The notes beneath the pieces were generated by a model. That model was not told the origin of the DNA, did no database searches, and saw nothing but the letters and a program-made list of their open reading frames with translations. This document shows, in pieces, positions 9,397-17,162 of a stretch of 64,000 bases of DNA. Every line of letters begins with the position of its first letter. The stretch's first letter is position 1. This DNA comes from Mesorhizobium sp. SARCC-RB16n (lineage in GTDB: Bacteria; Pseudomonadota; Alphaproteobacteria; Rhizobiales; Rhizobiaceae): assembly GCF_008520305.1 (NCBI RefSeq), contig NZ_ML703306.1, positions 62,001 to 126,000 on the forward strand, given 5' to 3'. Position numbers and translations under genes: made by a program.

Positions 9397-10575
9397 ATGG
9401 CTGATACGACAACCAGACCGATGATGGAGCAGTTGGCGGCGGTCGAGCCGGCAATCGTCATTGGCGCCGGCGCCGCCGGGCTGGCTGTCGCGCAGGCCTT
9501 GATCAAGGCCGGCGTGGCGACGGCGGTCCTGGAGAAGGAAAGCCGGCTGGCCGAGCCCTGGCGCCGGCGCCACGAACAGTTGCACCTCAACACCCACCGC
9601 GATCTCTCGGCGCTGCCCGGCCTTGCCTATCCCAAGGGTACCCCCGCCTTTCCGCATCGGGATGTCGTCATCCGCCATATGAACGATTTCCATGAGGTGA
9701 ACCGTTTGCCGGTGGAGTTTGGCGTCTCCGTCGAGGCCATCGTGTCCGGGGGCGACCACTGGATCGTGCGCACCAGCGCCGGCGCGCGCCTGGCACGTCA
9801 TGTCGTCGTCGCCACCGGCCGCGACCGGGAACCCTTCACGCCGCAATGGCAGGGCATGCAGGCGTTCGCGGGCCGGATCATCCATTCGGCGGATTTTGGC
9901 GACGCCCGGGCCTATGCGGGCAAGAAGGTGCTGGTTGTCGGCGCCGGCAATTCGGGCTTCGACGCCCTCAATCATCTGGCGGGCATCGACACCGCCGCTG
10001 TCTGGCTGTCGGCCCGCAACGGTCCCGCTCTCTTGCCCAAGCGCGTCGGCAAGATCGCCGTGCACCGTCTCTCGCCGTTCATGGCGCGCCTGCCGCTGCG
10101 CGTCGCCGATGCGGTTATGGCGGTGACGCAGCGCCTGGTTTTCGGCGATCTCACCAAATTCGGCATGCCGCCGGCACCTGCCGGCGGCGCCAGCCGCCTG
10201 ACTTCGGACTATACCGCCATCGCCGCGGACGACGGCGCCGTCGATGCCATCAAATCGGGCAGGACCGTGGTGGTTCCGGCCATACGGGAGTTCACCCGCG
10301 ACGGCGTTATCCTGGCCAATGGCAGCCTGATCGCTCCCGACATCGTCATTGCGGCGACGGGCTACCGCACCGGACTGGAGCGCATGGTCGGCGATCTCGG
10401 CGTGCTCGACGAGAAGGGCGTTCCGCTCTTCAACGGCGGCCAGGCCGATCCGAAACTGCCCGGCCTGTGGTTCACCGGCATGCGGCCGAGCATCCGCGGC
10501 TGCTTCGCCAATGCCGCCATACTGGCCAAGGCGATCGCCAGGCGGATCGCCGGTCAGCCGGGCACCTCACGCTGA
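9397..10575 (+). CDS. Flavin-containing monooxygenase-like NAD(P)/FAD oxidoreductase
   Basis: The 392-residue protein has an FAD-binding GAGAAG motif near residue 24 and a second dinucleotide motif GAGNSG (VLVVGAGNSGFDAL), the usual NADPH site. The late motif ATGYRTG closes the FAD domain. This two-nucleotide-site layout is that of class B flavin monooxygenases, which oxidise small nucleophilic or ketone substrates. GAGGG sits five bases before the ATG. The gene overlaps the convergent 74-residue gene by nine bases. The substrate is unknown. Confidence 0.88.
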   Translation: MADTTTRPMMEQLAAVEPAIVIGAGAAGLAVAQALIKAGVATAVLEKESRLAEPWRRRHEQLHLNTHRDLSALPGLAYPKGTPAFPHRDVVIRHMNDFHEVNRLPVEFGVSVEAIVSGGDHWIVRTSAGARLARHVVVATGRDREPFTPQWQGMQAFAGRIIHSADFGDARAYAGKKVLVVGAGNSGFDALNHLAGIDTAAVWLSARNGPALLPKRVGKIAVHRLSPFMARLPLRVADAVMAVTQRLVFGDLTKFGMPPAPAGGASRLTSDYTAIAADDGAVDAIKSGRTVVVPAIREFTRDGVILANGSLIAPDIVIAATGYRTGLERMVGDLGVLDEKGVPLFNGGQADPKLPGLWFTGMRPSIRGCFANAAILAKAIARRIAGQPGTSR

Positions 10576-10791
10576 TTTCGGCTCCAGCCGCCGGAAACCG
10601 ACAGCCTCGGTCAGCATCTCCTCCTCGACCATGCCGGCATTGTAGAGGGCAAGCAAGGTGAGAGCCAATTCACGCGCCTCGGCGGATTCGGGATGCGCTT
10701 CGCGTCGGCGACAGGCTTCATCGAAGACACGCTGCAAGGTGGCCACTTCGTCAGGTTTGAGCAGGCCGCGGTCGTAGATCGACTTGGGCAT
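10567..10791 (-). CDS. Conserved small hypothetical protein
   Basis: This 74-residue acidic, helical protein begins MPKSIYDRGLLKPDEV. It has no membrane segment or signal peptide. AGGAG lies nine bases before the ATG, which supports translation. The length, the start and the regular helix pattern resemble small conserved proteins seen in rhizobia, but I do not recognise a function. It is convergent with the monooxygenase and lies downstream of the phoX terminator on the same strand, so it is probably transcribed on its own. Confidence 0.7.
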   Translation of the reverse strand: MPKSIYDRGLLKPDEVATLQRVFDEACRRREAHPESAEARELALTLLALYNAGMVEEEMLTEAVGFRRLEPKSA

Positions 10792-10874
10792 GGCGATGAT
10801 CTCCTGATCGTGATCTAGGGCGCCATGTGTAAATTGCCAATCTTTCCCGAGGCTTGAATACAATACCACACAAA

Positions 10875-10903
10875 AGAGGGGCTCCGGATCCCGAAACCCC
10901 TCT
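10875..10903 (-). terminator. Rho-independent terminator of phoX
   Basis: Read on the minus strand, AGAGGGG and CCCCTCT form a seven-base-pair stem, with further pairing possible inside the loop. TTTTG follows directly. It starts 22 bases after the phoX stop codon. Confidence 0.75.
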
Positions 10904-10924
10904 CGTGTTCCATCTCGCCCGACG

Positions 10925-12928
10925 TCAGACGGCGATCTTGCCGCCACCCTGTTTGGTGATCGCCACGACCGCCGGCCGCACCGGCATGTCAGGCTTGAAA
11001 TCGGGCCAACGGGTCGACGGGTCCTCATAATAGGAGGGCCTGCCAAACGCTTCCCAGTCCTCGCCACCGTCGCCCGGATGCTGGACGGCGACGAAGGCGG
11101 TCTGATCGTCCGGCGCAAACAGCGGGCCGCACATTTCGGCGCCGATCGGCACGCGGAAGAACAGTTTCGAGGTCGCCCGCGCCGATCCCTCTGTGTCCAC
11201 CGCCCACAGGCCGTCGGTGCGGCCGGTGGCCTTCGGGCCCTGGCCGTCGGTGGCGACCCACAGGCGCCCGGCCGAATCGACCGCGCAATTGTCGGGCATG
11301 CCGAACCAGCCATTGGCCGTCGTCGCGGTGGAGAAGGTGGCACCGACATCGGCCACCGACGGGTCGCCGCATTTCAGCAGCACTTCCCACTTGCCCTTCG
11401 TGGCGGCGAAATCGCCGCCGTCCTCGACGATCTCGATGATGTGGCCGAAGGCGTTGCCGGCGCGCGGGTTGGCGGAGTCGATCTGGTCAGCCTTGCGCTT
11501 GGAATTGTTGGTCAGCATGACATAGACCTTGCCGTTGCCGGCATTGGGCTGGATGTCTTCGGGCCGGTCCATCTTGGTGGCGCCAAGCAGGTCGGCGGCG
11601 CGGCGCGTCTCGATCAGCACGTCGGCCTGGCCGGCAAAACCGTTTTCCGCAGTCAGCGGACCTTGGCCGAACACGATCGGCATCCATTCGACCGAGCCGT
11701 CCTCGGCGAATTTGGCGACATGCAGCGTGCCGTCGTCGAGCAGATCCTTGTTGGCCGCGCGGTCGCCGGCGTTGAACATGCCCTTGGTGACGAATTTGTA
11801 GACGTAGTCGAAGCGCTCGTCGTCGCCGAGGTAGAAGACGACGCGGCCGTCCTTGGCGACGATCGATTCGGCGCCCTCATGCTTGAAGCGCCCCATGGCG
11901 GTGCGCTTGCGCGGCACCGAATTCGGGTCGTTGACATCGACCTCGACGATCCAGCCGAAGCGGTTGGGCTCGTTCGGCTCCTTGGCGAGGTTGAAGCGGT
12001 CGTAATGCGCGCCCCATTCATAGGCGCCTTCCGGGATGCCAAGGCGCTTGTAGTTGGCGGCCTCCTTGTGGCCCTCCGGCAGCTCGCCGGAGAAATAGCC
12101 GTGGATGTTCTCCTCGGCCATCACATAGGTGCCCCAGGGCGTGACGCCGCCGGCACAGTTGTTGACCGTGCCGAAAACTTTCGTTCCGGATGGATCGGCA
12201 TTGGTCTTGACGCGGTCATGGCCGGCGACCGGGCCGGACAGCGTCATCTCGGTATTGGAGGTGATGCGGCGGTTGAGCTTGCCGTCGCGCACCACCTGCC
12301 ATTTGCCGCCGTCCTTGCGGATCTCGACGATGGTGCCGCCATGGGCGGCCATCTCGACATCGACCTGCTCCTTGGAGAGCGGCGCCACTTCGGCCGACTT
12401 CTTGCCGTCCTTCTCGACGATCTTGACGATGCCCGGGAACATCAGATGCGGATTGGTGTATTCGTGGTTGACCACCAGCAGACCATGTTCCACCGAGCCG
12501 TCGATCGCGATATAGCCGACATAGTCGTTATTGTAGCCGAACTGCCTGGCCTGGGCTTGCGCCGACTGCTTCGTCGGGTCGAATTCCGGCGAATCGGCAA
12601 ACAGCGGATCCCCCCAGCGCAGCAACACGTCGGCGTCGTAGCCCGGCGCGACATGGTGCTTGTCGTCGATGCCGGCCTCGAGTTCGTCGAATTTGAAGGC
12701 GGAGCCTTCCGCGGCGCGGGCATCGTCGGCGGCGATCATGGCCAGCGGGCTGACGGTGGCGGCGATCGCCGAGACGGCAAGCGAACCCTTGAGGAAGCCA
12801 CGGCGCGAAAACCGCGCGGCGATGATCTCGCCCATCGTTCTGTTTTCGCTGGGATTGTTGGCCGGGCCTTCGTTTTCCTCGAGCAGGCTGGTGCGGAATC
12901 GGGCGTCGGGGGAGCGATGTTCGGTCAT
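10925..12928 (-). CDS. phoX: PhoX family alkaline phosphatase, Tat-exported
   Basis: The 667-residue protein starts MTEHRSPDARF and carries a twin-arginine signal (SRRGFLKG, residues 41-48, followed by a hydrophobic stretch ending ADDARAA). Export as a folded metalloenzyme to the periplasm is therefore expected. The body matches PhoX (DUF839) phosphatases, which release phosphate from organic esters with Ca and Fe cofactors. The conserved stretches HEYTNPHLMFPG and CAGGVTPWGTYVMAEEN are visible. AGAGG precedes the ATG at 12928; longer in-frame extensions to 13525 are spurious. A candidate Pho box lies about 50 bp upstream and a terminator follows. Confidence 0.93.
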   Translation of the reverse strand: MTEHRSPDARFRTSLLEENEGPANNPSENRTMGEIIAARFSRRGFLKGSLAVSAIAATVSPLAMIAADDARAAEGSAFKFDELEAGIDDKHHVAPGYDADVLLRWGDPLFADSPEFDPTKQSAQAQARQFGYNNDYVGYIAIDGSVEHGLLVVNHEYTNPHLMFPGIVKIVEKDGKKSAEVAPLSKEQVDVEMAAHGGTIVEIRKDGGKWQVVRDGKLNRRITSNTEMTLSGPVAGHDRVKTNADPSGTKVFGTVNNCAGGVTPWGTYVMAEENIHGYFSGELPEGHKEAANYKRLGIPEGAYEWGAHYDRFNLAKEPNEPNRFGWIVEVDVNDPNSVPRKRTAMGRFKHEGAESIVAKDGRVVFYLGDDERFDYVYKFVTKGMFNAGDRAANKDLLDDGTLHVAKFAEDGSVEWMPIVFGQGPLTAENGFAGQADVLIETRRAADLLGATKMDRPEDIQPNAGNGKVYVMLTNNSKRKADQIDSANPRAGNAFGHIIEIVEDGGDFAATKGKWEVLLKCGDPSVADVGATFSTATTANGWFGMPDNCAVDSAGRLWVATDGQGPKATGRTDGLWAVDTEGSARATSKLFFRVPIGAEMCGPLFAPDDQTAFVAVQHPGDGGEDWEAFGRPSYYEDPSTRWPDFKPDMPVRPAVVAITKQGGGKIAV

Positions 12929-12976
12929 GGGAACCTCTGGAGCTTGTTGCCTGTTCAACCGCATTACAGACGGCTG

Positions 12977-12994
12977 ATCACATTTTCGTGACAT
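12977..12994 (-). promoter_or_regulatory. Candidate Pho box upstream of phoX
   Basis: Read on the minus strand, the site is ATGTCAC-GAAA-ATGTGAT. That is two seven-base repeats four bases apart, close to the PhoB consensus CTGTCAT-N4-CTGTCAT (five of seven in each half). It ends about 48 bases before the phoX start codon, and PhoX genes are classic Pho regulon members. Confidence 0.55.
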
Positions 12995-13165
12995 CGTATC
13001 CGCGCTGCCGCTCCCTCTGGGACTTTGGTCCAATCTTGCGCCTGCAAAGGTCCTGGGAGACAAACGCAACGGTCGGAGGTCGCTTCCGGTCACCACGTCT
13101 TTCGGCGATGTTGGTTGCACTGCAACGTTGGGGTGGGCGCGCCGGCTCAATCGACGGAGATCAGT

Positions 13166-13705
13166 ATGCGCGGATCGATCACGGCTCGTTGTTGCCGTCT
13201 GGCTCTCGGATCGGCGGCTCTTCTGGCGCTGACCATAGCTCCCTATGGAATTGCCTTCCATGGCTTCGTCCCCGGGATCGAGCCTGCGACCGCACTTGCC
13301 GGCAAGGGCGGCAACGGCGGTGGCAACAACGGCAATGGCAACGGAAATGGTGGCGGCAACGGGAATAGCGGTGGCGGCAACAGCGGAGACAGCGGCGGAA
13401 ATAGCGGTAACGGAAACGGCGGCGGCAACAACGGCAACGGCAACGGAAATAGCGGCGGCAATTCCGACAATGGCGGTGGCGATGCGGGATCCGGCAAGGG
13501 CCAGGGCGACGACAACTCCAGCCATGTCAACGCCACGACCGGCGATAAGGTCGACGTGGACGGCAGCCAGATTTCAGTTCAGCACCCCGACGGCTTGACG
13601 GAAAAGATCGAGAACGGCCGTTTCAGGATGAAGGACGCGCTCGGCCGCACGATCATCGACCGGCGAGCCACGCAGGCCGATGTGAACCGTCTCAAAGCCC
13701 TCTGA
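13166..13705 (+). CDS. Secreted Gly/Asn-rich protein of unknown function
   Basis: The 179-residue protein has a signal peptide-like N-terminus (basic MRGSITARCCRL, then ALGSAALLALTIAP). About 60 residues of low-complexity Gly/Asn/Ser repeats (GNGNGNGGG type) follow. The C-terminal 65-70 residues are non-repetitive and contain TTGDKVDVDGSQISVQHPDG and a DALGRTIIDRRATQADVNRL end. ACGGAGA precedes the ATG at 13166. A surface or envelope protein with a flexible spacer is plausible; no family is recognised. It is convergent with the response regulator and shares a hairpin terminator with it. Confidence 0.75.
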   Translation: MRGSITARCCRLALGSAALLALTIAPYGIAFHGFVPGIEPATALAGKGGNGGGNNGNGNGNGGGNGNSGGGNSGDSGGNSGNGNGGGNNGNGNGNSGGNSDNGGGDAGSGKGQGDDNSSHVNATTGDKVDVDGSQISVQHPDGLTEKIENGRFRMKDALGRTIIDRRATQADVNRLKAL

Positions 13706-13767
13706 ATCTCGGCCCTCTGAATTTCGGCCTTGTGAAGCTGGTCAACAGGCAACGACCAGTTTCACAC

Positions 13768-13798
13768 GTCACCTCCGCCGCCCCCCGGCGGAGGTGAC
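13768..13798. terminator. Bidirectional hairpin terminator
   Basis: GTCACCTCCGCC and GGCGGAGGTGAC form a perfect 12-base-pair stem around a seven-base loop. It lies in the short gap between two convergent genes (ending at 13705 and 13823). T-rich tails are weak on both sides, so it may be only a stabilising hairpin. Confidence 0.65.
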
Positions 13799-13822
13799 CT
13801 CGTTTCGCGGCGCTCCAATGCT

Positions 13823-14485
13823 CTATGAGCGGTCCCTCTCGCGGTCGCGAACCTCGCGCATCATGAGGGCTGCTTCAGTGCGGTTTCGCACGTTGAGTTT
13901 CGACAGCACCCCCGTCATGTGGTGCTTGACGGTCTTCTCCTGCAGCTCCAGGCGCAAGGCAACTTCCTTGTTGCTCAGTCCCTCCGCCACCAGCCGCAGG
14001 ATTTCGGTCTGTCGGCCGGTGAGTTGCCGCAGCCGGTCAGCCACGCCGTTGGCAGGCTGCAGCGACTGGACATCGGAAAGCAGCCGGGCCGACAACGTCG
14101 GCGAAAGATAGCTTTCGCCAGCCGCCACGTTGCGCAGGATATCGGCAAGCGAGCGCGAACCGACTCCTTTGAGGACATAGCCGCGCACCCCCGCGTTCAG
14201 GGCCCTGGTCACATCGGCATTGGCCTCTGAAACGGTCAACATGACGATCTTCTGGGCGGGATGGTCGGCAAGGATGCCTGCAACCGCGGGCAGGCCGCCG
14301 CCCGGCATGGAAATGTCGAGCAGCAATATGTCGGGCTGCATGGTCGAGGCGATGCGTTCCGCGTCCTGCGCGGTCGCACCTTCTCCGACCATCTCGAAGC
14401 CTCCGATCTCCGACAGGCTGCGCGTCACGCCTTCGCGGAACAGCGGATGATCGTCGACAATAGCGATGCGAATGGCGCCCATCAT
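13823..14485 (-). CDS. NarL/FixJ-type response regulator
   Basis: The 220-residue protein has a receiver domain (acidic pair D11/D12, phosphoacceptor D57 in LLLDISMPGG, K106) and a C-terminal LuxR-type helix-turn-helix (LTGRQTEILRLVAEGLSNKEVA, about residues 153-175). It should be phosphorylated by the histidine kinase encoded directly upstream, whose stop codon overlaps its start by four bases. The target genes are unknown; the neighbouring secreted Gly/Asn-rich protein is one candidate by position only. Confidence 0.93.
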   Translation of the reverse strand: MMGAIRIAIVDDHPLFREGVTRSLSEIGGFEMVGEGATAQDAERIASTMQPDILLLDISMPGGGLPAVAGILADHPAQKIVMLTVSEANADVTRALNAGVRGYVLKGVGSRSLADILRNVAAGESYLSPTLSARLLSDVQSLQPANGVADRLRQLTGRQTEILRLVAEGLSNKEVALRLELQEKTVKHHMTGVLSKLNVRNRTEAALMMREVRDRERDRS

Positions 14486-15873
14486 GCTTGCTCCTCGACC
14501 GAAAGACGGATCACCAGCTTCGTGCCTTTCGGCCCGGTGATGGTTTCGAACTGTCCGCCAATGCTTTCAACCCGCTCCCTGAGGCCGGCCAGCCCCAACC
14601 CCTCGACGCGCGCCGGATCGAAGCCCGGCCCGCCATCCGACACTTCAACGAAAAGCCTGCTATTTTTCATGCCCGCACGCACCGCCTGATCCTTGCCCCG
14701 CCCGTGACGGTAGGCATTGTTCAGCCCCTCCTGCACGAAGCGATAGATGCTGATCTTCTCAGAAGGGCCAAGCTCCGGCAAATGTCCAGGCAGCGCGAGC
14801 CTCACGGACGTTCCCGTCCGGCGCTCATGTTCCTCGACGGCCAGCCGCAGCACGACCGCCGCCGCCGCCGTTTCTATCTGCGGCAGCACAAGGCCGGTGC
14901 AGATGCCGCGTATTTCGCGCATCGCGTCCTCCAGCGTCTTGCGGATCATGGCGACCTCGGTCGAGCGGCCTTCGCTGCCATGGCCGTCGCCGGTAAACAC
15001 CGGACTGTCCATGCGCAGCGCCGCCAGGGCCACGAGCTGGGCCGGGCCGTCATGCAGGTCGGCGCCGATCCGGCGCAGGTATCTTTCGTTCAGCGCGGTG
15101 GCGCGGCGTGACGCCCGCTGCACGCGTTGCCGCAAGGCGCTGTTCTGCGTCACCAGGCCCTGCAGCTCCGACACCTGGCGGCGCAGCGCCCCGCGCTGGT
15201 CGTCGATGGTGCGGCTGGCGCGCAGGACGATGCCCGACAGAAGCAGGAATGCCGTCAAGGTGGTGCCGGCCACGACCAGCCAGCTCGACAGCAGGGCGGA
15301 AGCCAGGGTGGCTTCGAAATCGGTCGCTACCTCATAGAATTCGGTGACGGCGACCACGTCGCCGGACCAGGGTTCGCGCACCGGATTGTAGATCTCGAGC
15401 AACGGCACGCCCTCGGCCCGCTCCTTGTCTTCGTTCTCGTCGAACGTATCGAACTGGGCAGCGACGCTGCCCTGGAAGGCGGAACGCAGGTTTTTGTTCA
15501 GGTCGAAGCGGCGGCCGATCAAATTCGCGTCCTTCGCGTAGAGCACCGTGCCGTCGCGGCGCCAGAGCCTGAACGAGGCCAGGCGTTTGCCGAGCGCGCC
15601 CTGGCCGAGCGTCTCGTCGAGCGCCTGCTTGACGGATTCGCTGAGCTGCTCGCTCTTGCGCAGGTCAGGCAGCAGCGGCGCAATCACGCTGTCGACATAA
15701 AGCGCCGTCGTGGCGGCCGAATTGCGAATGACGCCGTACCGGATCTGCGTCGTCACCCAAGTCCCTATGACCAGCATGACGACCAGGAGCCCAAAGCCGC
15801 CGGCAACGACGAATTGCACGGCAAGGGAAAGCTCGCTCCAGCGCCGCGCCAAGTTCTGAAGAATACGAATCAT
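14482..15873 (-). CDS. Membrane sensor histidine kinase, NarX/HisKA_3 type
   Basis: This 463-residue kinase has membrane helices at about 20-42 and 195-218 flanking a periplasmic sensor region of about 150 residues. The phosphoacceptor box is ADLHDGPAQL with His274. The ATP-binding domain carries NNAYRHG (N-box, about 385-391), SDGGPGFD (412-419) and GLGLAGLRER. The sensor region looks like the dCache/LapD-type fold, but that is only an impression. The gene is coupled by ATGA to its response regulator. An IS1-like remnant is inserted upstream of the start. Confidence 0.93.
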   Translation of the reverse strand: MIRILQNLARRWSELSLAVQFVVAGGFGLLVVMLVIGTWVTTQIRYGVIRNSAATTALYVDSVIAPLLPDLRKSEQLSESVKQALDETLGQGALGKRLASFRLWRRDGTVLYAKDANLIGRRFDLNKNLRSAFQGSVAAQFDTFDENEDKERAEGVPLLEIYNPVREPWSGDVVAVTEFYEVATDFEATLASALLSSWLVVAGTTLTAFLLLSGIVLRASRTIDDQRGALRRQVSELQGLVTQNSALRQRVQRASRRATALNERYLRRIGADLHDGPAQLVALAALRMDSPVFTGDGHGSEGRSTEVAMIRKTLEDAMREIRGICTGLVLPQIETAAAAVVLRLAVEEHERRTGTSVRLALPGHLPELGPSEKISIYRFVQEGLNNAYRHGRGKDQAVRAGMKNSRLFVEVSDGGPGFDPARVEGLGLAGLRERVESIGGQFETITGPKGTKLVIRLSVEEQA

Positions 15874-15954
15874 GGTCCCCTGACCGCCCTTCTATCGACA
15901 GGCTGGGCGATTCCGGCACATTGAGCTTCGGTCTCGCCGTTGCCAAGACCCTCG

Positions 15955-15975
15955 TTGGAATGACGTCGCTTGACG
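15955..15975 (+). repeat. Left 21-bp direct repeat flanking the IS remnant
   Basis: The 21 bases beginning TTGGAATGACGTCGC and ending TTGACG are repeated exactly at 16713-16733. The two copies abut the two inverted ends of the element. They look like a target-site duplication but are longer than the 8-9 bp usual for IS1-type elements. Confidence 0.85.
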
Positions 15976-16030
15976 GGTAGTGGGTCAGTTTGAAATTTCG
16001 GGGTTGCGGGAAGTCAACCCGGCGAATGCC

Positions 16031-16282
16031 TTAATCTTCGGCCAATTCCACCCGAACTCGCTGCCATTCTTCCCAACAATTTTCTGGATCAATATCGAGA
16101 TAGCCTCGTGACTCATCCACCTGTCGAGCAACCTCCGGAGGCATCGCAATCGCCGGACAGGTGTCGCGGATTTGGACCACCTCTTCCTCTGTCAGAGGAC
16201 TACCCTTTGTTCGCTCCCGGTTAAGCAGGGTCGCTACAAGGCTGGGCACTGGGTAGATAATAAGGCCGCCGTTCTCGCTCAT
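16031..16282 (-). CDS. Hypothetical protein carried by the IS remnant
   Basis: The 83-residue acidic protein begins MSENGGLIIYPVPSLVATLLNRERTKG and has a PLTEEEVVQIRDTCPAIAMPPEVA segment. It lies inside the element, downstream of the transposase fragment and on the same strand. No domain is recognised and no membrane segment is visible. The Shine-Dalgarno sequence is weak. It may be a passenger gene of the element family; whether it is expressed is unknown. Confidence 0.5.
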   Translation of the reverse strand: MSENGGLIIYPVPSLVATLLNRERTKGSPLTEEEVVQIRDTCPAIAMPPEVARQVDESRGYLDIDPENCWEEWQRVRVELAED

Positions 16283-16328
16283 CGTTGCACCGTGGTTGTC
16301 AGTCCTCTTGCTGACGCTTGCGCTATGT

Positions 16329-16664
16329 TCATGCGGCGACCATGCGCTTTTTATAGGGGCCGCGCACCATTGGGTTTTCGGCTTCCTTCGCTTCGATCAG
16401 CGCAACGATGTCCGCAATCTCCCAACGCTTATCCGTCACGCCAGCGGCCATCGCAGGCGTCATGCGCAACGTGGCATGGATGCGAACAAAATTGTAGTGC
16501 ATGAAATGTAGCGCCACCGCGTTGGCATGGGCTTCTACCTTCTTTGAGAAGCCGTTTGTCAGGCGGGTGAAGCGGCGCATGTGCATCCGCATGGTAAGGT
16601 TCTGGCGTTCCGCAAATGACGTGCTGACATGCTTGATGTCGGGATCGCCTTCGATCCGACACCA
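16329..16664 (-). pseudogene. IS1-family transposase, C-terminal remnant
   Basis: The frame reads [22 protein letters not shown], then [19 protein letters not shown] and [20 protein letters not shown], which is the C-terminal end of IS1-like DDE transposases in Rhizobiales. About the first 170 residues of a normal transposase, with the first catalytic acids, are absent. Homology begins near 16660, about 30 bases inside the right terminal repeat. The apparent ATG at 16592 is not a true start. Confidence 0.8.
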
Positions 16665-16712
16665 AGACCCGCTCGCAAATCCTGCACATGAATTTCAAAC
16701 TGACCCACTACC

Positions 16713-16733
16713 TTGGAATGACGTCGCTTGACG
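16713..16733 (+). repeat. Right 21-bp direct repeat flanking the IS remnant
   Basis: This is an exact copy of 15955-15975, starting immediately after the right inverted terminus. Removing 15976-16733 would restore one uninterrupted copy of the sequence upstream of the SMR-like gene. Confidence 0.85.
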
Positions 16734-16799
16734 TCTCGGCGCGCTTCGGAAACAAGGTCCGCGATATCGGGCGAAAGCCGCTTCTAGGGGGACGGGACG

Positions 16800-17138
16800 T
16801 TGAGTTTTTCGGGACTGCTGCAGCTTGGCTTTTCGACGGTGATCTTCCTGCTGGCTGCGACCGCCGCTAAGCAATGGGGACTGGCGCCCAGCCTGGGCAA
16901 GATCCTGCTGACGCTCGCGCTCTATTCGCTGGGCAATCTGATCATGCTGCGGCTGATCCGCGAATTCGGCATGTCGGTATCGTTCAGCCTATCGGCGGTC
17001 ATCCAGCTGGTCTCGGTCAACGTCGTGGCGCTGGTGTTCTTCGGCGAGCGCGTCAATGCGCTGCAGGCGACCGGCATCATGCTGGCGATCGCCGCCGTGG
17101 CGCTGATCACGCTCGGGCCCTATCTGCAAGGGCGATGA
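16800..17138 (+). CDS. Small multidrug-resistance/EamA-like four-helix membrane protein
   Basis: The 112-residue protein has four hydrophobic helices in the size and order of the SMR family. The segment FFGERVNALQATGIMLAIAAVALI matches TM4 of DMT/SMR proteins. The first helix lacks the conserved membrane Glu that classic EmrE-type drug pumps use, so lipid or sugar carrier transport (as in ArnE/F-like proteins) is as likely as drug export. It starts with TTG at 16800, preceded by AGGGGG. The PAP2 phosphatase gene follows after 24 bases. Confidence 0.75.
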   Translation: MSFSGLLQLGFSTVIFLLAATAAKQWGLAPSLGKILLTLALYSLGNLIMLRLIREFGMSVSFSLSAVIQLVSVNVVALVFFGERVNALQATGIMLAIAAVALITLGPYLQGR

Positions 17139-17162
17139 TATGACGACTGCGGTACCGGCCCC

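Larger units (their letters stand above)
15976..16712. mobile_element. Deleted IS1-like insertion element
   Basis: The element is 737 bp long and is bounded by perfect 22-bp terminal inverted repeats starting GGTAGTGGGTCAGTTTGA (15976-15997, and the reverse complement at 16691-16712). It holds only the C-terminal third of an IS1-family transposase plus a small open reading frame. The transposase N-terminal part is missing, so it cannot move on its own. It sits between the divergent histidine kinase gene and the SMR-like gene. Confidence 0.8.

Noticed and set aside
11078-12991. Long plus-strand open frame (637 codons) opposite phoX
   Set aside because: It is the mirror of a strongly coding minus-strand gene with clear PhoX motifs and Tat signal; high GC keeps antisense frames open.
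13300-13490. Regularly repeated GGCAACGGC-type units considered as a CRISPR or tandem repeat array
   Set aside because: The units are codons of a Gly/Asn-rich protein in an open frame with signal peptide and ribosome site; there are no spacers. No CRISPR array was seen anywhere in the window.
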